From the NCBI GenBank assembly GCA_040387035.1, contig JAZKEN010000075.1, positions 1-8,960 on the forward strand: 8,960 nt of DNA, read 5' to 3'. Within the stretch, counting starts at the first letter, position 1, and each line of letters opens with the position of its first letter. The notes under the pieces were generated by a model. That model saw nothing but the letters and a program-made list of their open reading frames with translations, searched no databases and had not been told where the DNA came from. This stretch comes from Methylotenera_A sp040387035. GTDB lineage: Bacteria; Pseudomonadota; Gammaproteobacteria; Burkholderiales; Methylophilaceae. Made by a program: the position numbers and the translations under genes. Positions 6,218 to 8,960 of the stretch are shown here, one piece after another.

Positions 6218-6583
6218 CTAAACCGAAAATGAAGAGCCGCAACCACAAGTAGAGGTCGCTTGTGGATTTCTAATCACAAATTGTGAGCCTTGTAGATTAT
6301 CTTGATAATCAATTTCTGCGCCCATCAGATATTGCAAGCTCATAGGGTCGATAAGCAAAGTTACCGTATCCTTTTGCACTTGCGTATCATCGTCATTCAC
6401 TTCTTCTTCAAAAGTAAATCCATATTGAAAGCCTGAGCAACCGCCACCGCTGACGAATACGCGTAATTTCAAATCTGGGCTGCCTTCTTCCTCAATCAAT
6501 TCTTTGACTTTTTTGGCAGCATTATCGGTAAACACCAATGGGGTTGGCATTTCTACATCGGGTAGATCGGTCACAGCGTTCAT
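6218..6583 (-). CDS. erpA: A-type iron-sulfur cluster carrier/insertion protein ErpA
   Basis: Small cytoplasmic A-type carrier (121 aa) that receives Fe-S clusters from the assembly scaffold and delivers them to target apoproteins, such as those of isoprenoid synthesis and respiration. The three conserved cluster-ligand cysteines are present: C49 in SGGGCSGFQYGF, and C113 and C115 in the C-terminal TCGCGSSF. The FTDNAAKKVKELIEEEG opening and LQYLMGAEIDY block are typical of ErpA rather than IscA. It starts at ATG 6583 behind a strong AAGGAG Shine-Dalgarno (6589-6594). The bactofilin gene lies 87 bp upstream on the same strand. That gap is A+T-rich and may hold a promoter, but no hexamer pair is convincing. 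No isc/suf genes are adjacent. Confidence 0.95.
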   Translation of the reverse strand: MNAVTDLPDVEMPTPLVFTDNAAKKVKELIEEEGSPDLKLRVFVSGGGCSGFQYGFTFEEEVNDDDTQVQKDTVTLLIDPMSLQYLMGAEIDYQDNLQGSQFVIRNPQATSTCGCGSSFSV

Positions 6584-6651
6584 ATTTACTCCTTAAACTT
6601 CATATACTTAACTACTATAGAACATAATTGGGGGTTAATGTTCAATTTTAC

Positions 6652-6672
6652 AAGTTATTAACAAAATAACTT
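6652..6672 (-). other. A+T-rich stem-loop at bactofilin 3' end
   Basis: AAGTTATT and AATAACTT form a perfect 8-bp inverted repeat around a 5-nt loop, overlapping the bactofilin TAA stop. The stem has only one G-C pair and no T-run follows it, so it is unlikely to terminate strongly. It may mark an mRNA end or be incidental. Confidence 0.3.
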
Positions 6673-7054
6673 AAAGCACTTCTTCTGGCGTGCCTTCACC
6701 TAAGTAAACCAGTTTGCCTTCAATCACCGCCCCTGTGTGCATCTCTAGCGACTTGTAATACAGGTCACCGGTGATACGTGCCTTGGTTTGCAACTCAATA
6801 AACTGGCTGGCTTTTACCGGGCCGATCACTTTACCATTCAATACAATTTTTGCGGCGGTGACTGCACCTTCTATGCGGCCATTTTCACTGATGATAATGG
6901 TGCTGGGCGAGCCGTTTTGCTCACTGACATTGCCGCGGATCGCGCCATCTACGCGCAGGCCACCACTAAAATGTAAATCACCTTCTATGCGTGTATCAAC
7001 GCCGACTAGCGTGTCGATACGGTTATCAATCTTGTTGGCTTTTTTAAAAAACAT
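6671..7054 (-). CDS. Bactofilin family cytoskeletal protein
   Basis: Bactofilins polymerise without nucleotide into filaments of stacked beta-helices beneath the inner membrane and position envelope enzymes in many bacteria. From ATG 7054 the protein is 127 aa. A short N-terminal tail starting MFFKKAN resembles the MFxK-type membrane-targeting end known in bactofilins. Residues about 14-115 form a beta-helical core with regular turns (RIEGDLHFSGGLRVDGAIRG, GRIEGAVTA, GKVIGPVKA, ARITGDLYY, AVIEGKLVY). A short charged C-terminus follows. The start is fixed by GGGGAA (7059-7064) just upstream. A longer TTG-initiated frame from 7090 has no such site and would hide the MFFKK tail. It lies 40 nt behind the small coiled-coil membrane protein, probably in one transcript. 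An M23 peptidase, a frequent bactofilin partner, is encoded about 3.6 kb away on the opposite strand. Confidence 0.93.
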   Translation of the reverse strand: MFFKKANKIDNRIDTLVGVDTRIEGDLHFSGGLRVDGAIRGNVSEQNGSPSTIIISENGRIEGAVTAAKIVLNGKVIGPVKASQFIELQTKARITGDLYYKSLEMHTGAVIEGKLVYLGEGTPEEVL

Positions 7055-7094
7055 ATTTTTCCCCGCTGGCTGTAGGTGTATCAATCCCAAACAG

Positions 7095-7466
7095 TTATTT
7101 TGATTTTTTGCCGTTCAGCATATTCTTATAGAAGAATAAATCTTCTTTGATTTTAATGTTCTCATCTTGAACGCTTGCAAGCTCTTTGGCAAGGTTATTA
7201 TTGGTTGCCAGCTCGATTTGCAGCTCGCGTTGCGCGCCTACCAGCTTGGTCTGCAAGGCTTTATTTTCCATTGCAATCTGTTCCGATTTTTGACGAACAT
7301 TCCTGTTTTCACCATCATGCATCAACCAATAAGCCAGCACAAAACCCAGCACGACAAACAACACGGCTAATAAAGTTTGGAAGTACCAGGGACGCTTTGA
7401 GCGCACCGCCACTTGTTTGGCGGTTAATCCAAAATGGCGGCGAATTTTACGGCGTACAGGTTTCAT
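7095..7466 (-). CDS. Small single-pass membrane protein with coiled coil (DUF6776-like)
   Basis: A 123-aa protein of unknown function. A very basic N-terminus (KPVRRKIRRHFG, residues 2-13, and KRPW) precedes one hydrophobic membrane helix (about 28-49). By the positive-inside rule the N-terminus is cytoplasmic and the rest periplasmic. Residues about 57-115 are predicted to be a coiled coil rich in E, K, Q and N with heptad leucines, ending in EDLFFYKNML. This layout and closing motif resemble the N-terminal half of the DUF6776 family found between argC and bactofilin genes in betaproteobacteria. The family name is from memory and not checked. AGGA lies 7 nt before the ATG. The argC stop is 13 nt upstream and the bactofilin start 40 nt downstream, so the three are probably co-transcribed. 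Topology resembles divisome/elongasome accessory proteins, but function is not evident. Confidence 0.8.
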   Translation of the reverse strand: MKPVRRKIRRHFGLTAKQVAVRSKRPWYFQTLLAVLFVVLGFVLAYWLMHDGENRNVRQKSEQIAMENKALQTKLVGAQRELQIELATNNNLAKELASVQDENIKIKEDLFFYKNMLNGKKSK

Positions 7467-7479
7467 TGTCTATTCCTGC

Positions 7480-8532
7480 TTATGGCAATAGCGGCACAAC
7501 TTGCAAGCCACAATGTTCATCCAGGCCAAACATAATATTCATATTCTGCACCGCTTGCCCTGCCGCGCCTTTTACCAGGTTATCTTGCACCACTACTATC
7601 GTTAAATAGCCAGTAGCCGCTTGTTTATGCAAGGCGATGCGTAATTGATTAGACCCCCGCACTGAACGCGTTTCAGGCTGGCTGGATGCTGGCATCACAT
7701 CAACAAATTGTTCATGGGCATAGCGCTGCTCGTACAGAGCTTGCAAGTCAGCTGTTTGTCCTGCATCACTAAGTTTGACGTAAATGGTGGAAAGCATGCC
7801 GCGTATCATCGGAATCAGGTGCGGCACGAAAATAAAATCAATATCGGTACCCGCTAGCTGCGTGATTTGCGCCTGTATTTCAGGATGGTGCCTGTGACCA
7901 CTCAAGCCATAGGCTTTCATATTGTCGCTGGATTCAGCAAACAAAGTAGCTACTTCGGCTTTCCTGCCTGCGCCAGACACGCCCGACTTGCAATCAGCCA
8001 CGATGGGCGCTGAAAAATCGATCAGGCCTTGCTCTAGCAATGGCGTTAAACCTAGCAAGACAGTGGTTGGATAGCAGCCCGGGTTACCGATGACCTTTGC
8101 CGTTTTGATTTGCTCGCGATATAGCTCAGGAATGCCATACACCGCTGCGCTCAGAACATCAGGACAGCTATGCGGCATTTTGTACCATTTTTCAAAAACG
8201 GCGGTATCTTGCAACCTGAAATCGGCCGCCAGGTCGATGACCTTAACGCCAGCATTTAATAAGGTTTGCGCCTGGCTCATCGCCACACCATGCGGTGTCG
8301 CAAAAAATACCACATCGCAACCGCTTAAGTCAGCCGTGGCTGGATCAGAAAAAGCCAGATCGACAAAGCCACGCAAGCTGGGGAACATATCGGCTACCGG
8401 CAAGCCGGCCTCACCACGGGAAGTAATGGCTGTTAGCTCCGCATGCGGGTGGATAGCCAGCAGGCGCAGCAGCTCGACACCGGTATAACCTGTGCCGCCT
8501 ACAATACCAATTTTTAGTTTTTGATTTGCCAT
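7480..8532 (-). CDS. argC: N-acetyl-gamma-glutamyl-phosphate reductase
   Basis: Third step of arginine synthesis: NADPH-dependent reduction of N-acetyl-glutamyl-5-phosphate to N-acetylglutamate semialdehyde, in the cytoplasm. The 350-aa length is that of type 1 ArgC. Visible features are the NADP-binding GIVGGTGYTG near the N-terminus (9-18), FFATPHGVAM (76-85), the catalytic cysteine C153 in IGNPGCYPT, KSGVSGAGR (182-190) and GHRHHPEI (212-219). ATG 8532 is chosen because MANQKLKIGIVGG is the normal start. The frame stays open to 8619, but that part encodes a basic extension unlike the family and overlaps the rpsI terminator. The ribosome-binding site is weak. The gene follows rpsI behind a terminator, and the small membrane protein starts 13 nt after its stop. 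An rplM-rpsI-argC order is common in betaproteobacteria. Confidence 0.95.
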   Translation of the reverse strand: MANQKLKIGIVGGTGYTGVELLRLLAIHPHAELTAITSRGEAGLPVADMFPSLRGFVDLAFSDPATADLSGCDVVFFATPHGVAMSQAQTLLNAGVKVIDLAADFRLQDTAVFEKWYKMPHSCPDVLSAAVYGIPELYREQIKTAKVIGNPGCYPTTVLLGLTPLLEQGLIDFSAPIVADCKSGVSGAGRKAEVATLFAESSDNMKAYGLSGHRHHPEIQAQITQLAGTDIDFIFVPHLIPMIRGMLSTIYVKLSDAGQTADLQALYEQRYAHEQFVDVMPASSQPETRSVRGSNQLRIALHKQAATGYLTIVVVQDNLVKGAAGQAVQNMNIMFGLDEHCGLQVVPLLP

Positions 8533-8577
8533 AGCAATTAAAGCCGAAATAAAAATGTAAAAACGAAACCTTAAATG

Positions 8578-8604
8578 AAAAAGGCCGCTAACGCGACCTT
8601 TTTT
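8578..8604 (-). terminator. Intrinsic terminator after rpsI
   Basis: On the minus strand GGTCGC pairs with GCGGCC (five Watson-Crick pairs and one G-U) around a GTTA loop. Six As flank the stem on the 5' side and five Ts follow it, and the A and T runs can extend the stem. It lies 33-60 nt past the rpsI stop and just before argC, so it should end the ribosomal-protein transcript. The T-run on the opposite side makes it potentially bidirectional. Confidence 0.85.
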
Positions 8605-8637
8605 ACTCTTGACGCCCAAAATAAGGCGTAGGCTAAC

Positions 8638-8960
8638 TTAGCGTTTAGAGAATTGTTTACGACGACGCGCTTTGCGTAAGCCCACTTTTTTACGCTCAAC
8701 TTCACGTGCATCACGTGTCACGAAACCAGCATGTGACAAGGCGCTTTTTAACGCTGCATCGTAGTCGATCAAAGCACGTGTAATGCCGTGACGAACCGCA
8801 CCGGCTTGGCCAGATTCACCGCCACCGATAACGTTGACCATGATGTCAAAGCTAGCTGTGTTGTTTGTTAGCTCTAGTGGTTGACGTAAAATCATGCGTG
8901 ATGTCACGCGTGAGAAATACTCATCAACAGGCTTATCATTCACAATGATATTGCCTTTAC
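8638..8960 (-). CDS. rpsI: Small ribosomal subunit protein bS9 (S9), 5' end missing
   Basis: Ribosomal protein S9 of the 30S head. Its C-terminal tail reaches the P-site tRNA. The frame stays open to the window edge, with the residues before VNDKPVDEYF reading GKGNII, so the true start lies outside and roughly the first 25 residues are missing. A GTG at 8943 is internal, not a start. Recognisable bS9 blocks are VNVIGGGESGQAGAVRHGITRAL and DAREVERKKVGLRKARRRKQFSKR. The terminal SKR is the conserved end that contacts the tRNA anticodon region. rplM (L13) is expected just upstream on the same strand, outside the window. An intrinsic terminator follows. Confidence 0.97.
   Translation of the reverse strand, partial: KGNIIVNDKPVDEYFSRVTSRMILRQPLELTNNTASFDIMVNVIGGGESGQAGAVRHGITRALIDYDAALKSALSHAGFVTRDAREVERKKVGLRKARRRKQFSKR

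Noticed and set aside
5968..6252. 94-aa plus-strand frame spanning the esterase 5' end and the erpA terminator
   Set aside because: It crosses a strong terminator hairpin and two opposite-strand genes, and its lysine/threonine-rich end comes from the A-rich intergenic DNA.
6600..6650. IscR-type operator or sigma70 promoter upstream of erpA
   Set aside because: TTGAAC (6640-6645) and TATAGT (6614-6619) are 20 bp apart, and the CC/GG pattern does not fit an IscR site well enough to call.
7055..7090. 12-residue N-terminal extension of the bactofilin from a TTG
   Set aside because: A good GGGGAA ribosome-binding site serves ATG 7054, and the MFFKK N-terminus is a known bactofilin feature.
7175..7609. 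144-aa plus-strand frame across the coiled-coil gene and the argC 3' end
   Set aside because: It is antisense to two well-supported genes and its composition (P, R, C and H-rich) is that of a shadow frame.
8090..8488. 132-aa plus-strand frame inside argC
   Set aside because: It is antisense to the conserved catalytic and NADP-binding parts of ArgC and has no family features of its own.
8533..8619. 29-residue N-terminal extension of ArgC
   Set aside because: It runs through the rpsI terminator, is basic and unlike ArgC, and MANQKLKIGIVGG is the normal family start.
8612..8629. Second hairpin (ACGCC / GGCGT) between rpsI and its terminator
   Set aside because: A 5-bp stem with an 8-nt loop and no T-run is too weak to call as a terminator.
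1..8960. Mobile elements, CRISPR arrays, tRNAs, riboswitches or a new defence system
   Set aside because: No transposase or integrase frame, no regularly spaced repeats, no tRNA-like cloverleaf and no riboswitch core was seen. All sizeable genes belong to known housekeeping or envelope families.

Overview
The window looks like an ordinary core-chromosome segment of a betaproteobacterium. Protein sequences and gene order (tyrS, M23 peptidase, anmK, erpA, bactofilin, argC, rpsI, with an rRNA operon beyond tyrS) suggest order Nitrosomonadales, possibly a methylotroph of the Methylophilaceae. That placement is inferred from gene order and protein character, because no 16S sequence lies in the window. 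There are no transposases, integrases, tRNAs, CRISPR repeats or phage genes, and base composition looks even throughout.

Layout. Positions 1-342 hold the promoter and leader region of an rRNA operon read on the minus strand toward position 1: two tandem sigma70-type promoters inside a 24-bp direct repeat, a boxB-like hairpin, a boxA and a boxC-like element. The 16S gene must begin just outside the window. Directly upstream, also on the minus strand, is tyrS (tyrosyl-tRNA synthetase). Diverging from tyrS on the plus strand are a membrane-anchored M23 peptidoglycan peptidase and anmK (anhydro-MurNAc kinase), which overlap by one base, followed by gltA (citrate synthase). gltA converges, across only 10 bp, on a minus-strand block.

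The minus-strand block, in transcription order from the right edge, is: rpsI (5' end outside the window), a terminator, argC, a small membrane/coiled-coil protein, a bactofilin, erpA, a terminator, and a lipoprotein SGNH esterase.

How the genes relate. Four genes concern the envelope: the M23 peptidase cuts peptidoglycan peptides, AnmK recycles anhydro-MurNAc released during wall turnover, the bactofilin polymerises as a membrane-associated scaffold, and the coiled-coil protein could sit in the same membrane machinery. The rrn leader, tyrS and rpsI serve translation. gltA, argC and erpA serve central metabolism, arginine synthesis and Fe-S cluster delivery. I found no convincing undescribed system. 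The points most worth a second look are the duplicated rRNA promoter cassette with its antitermination leader, the M23/coiled-coil/bactofilin set, the apparently short coiled-coil protein, and the esterase lying directly behind a strong terminator.
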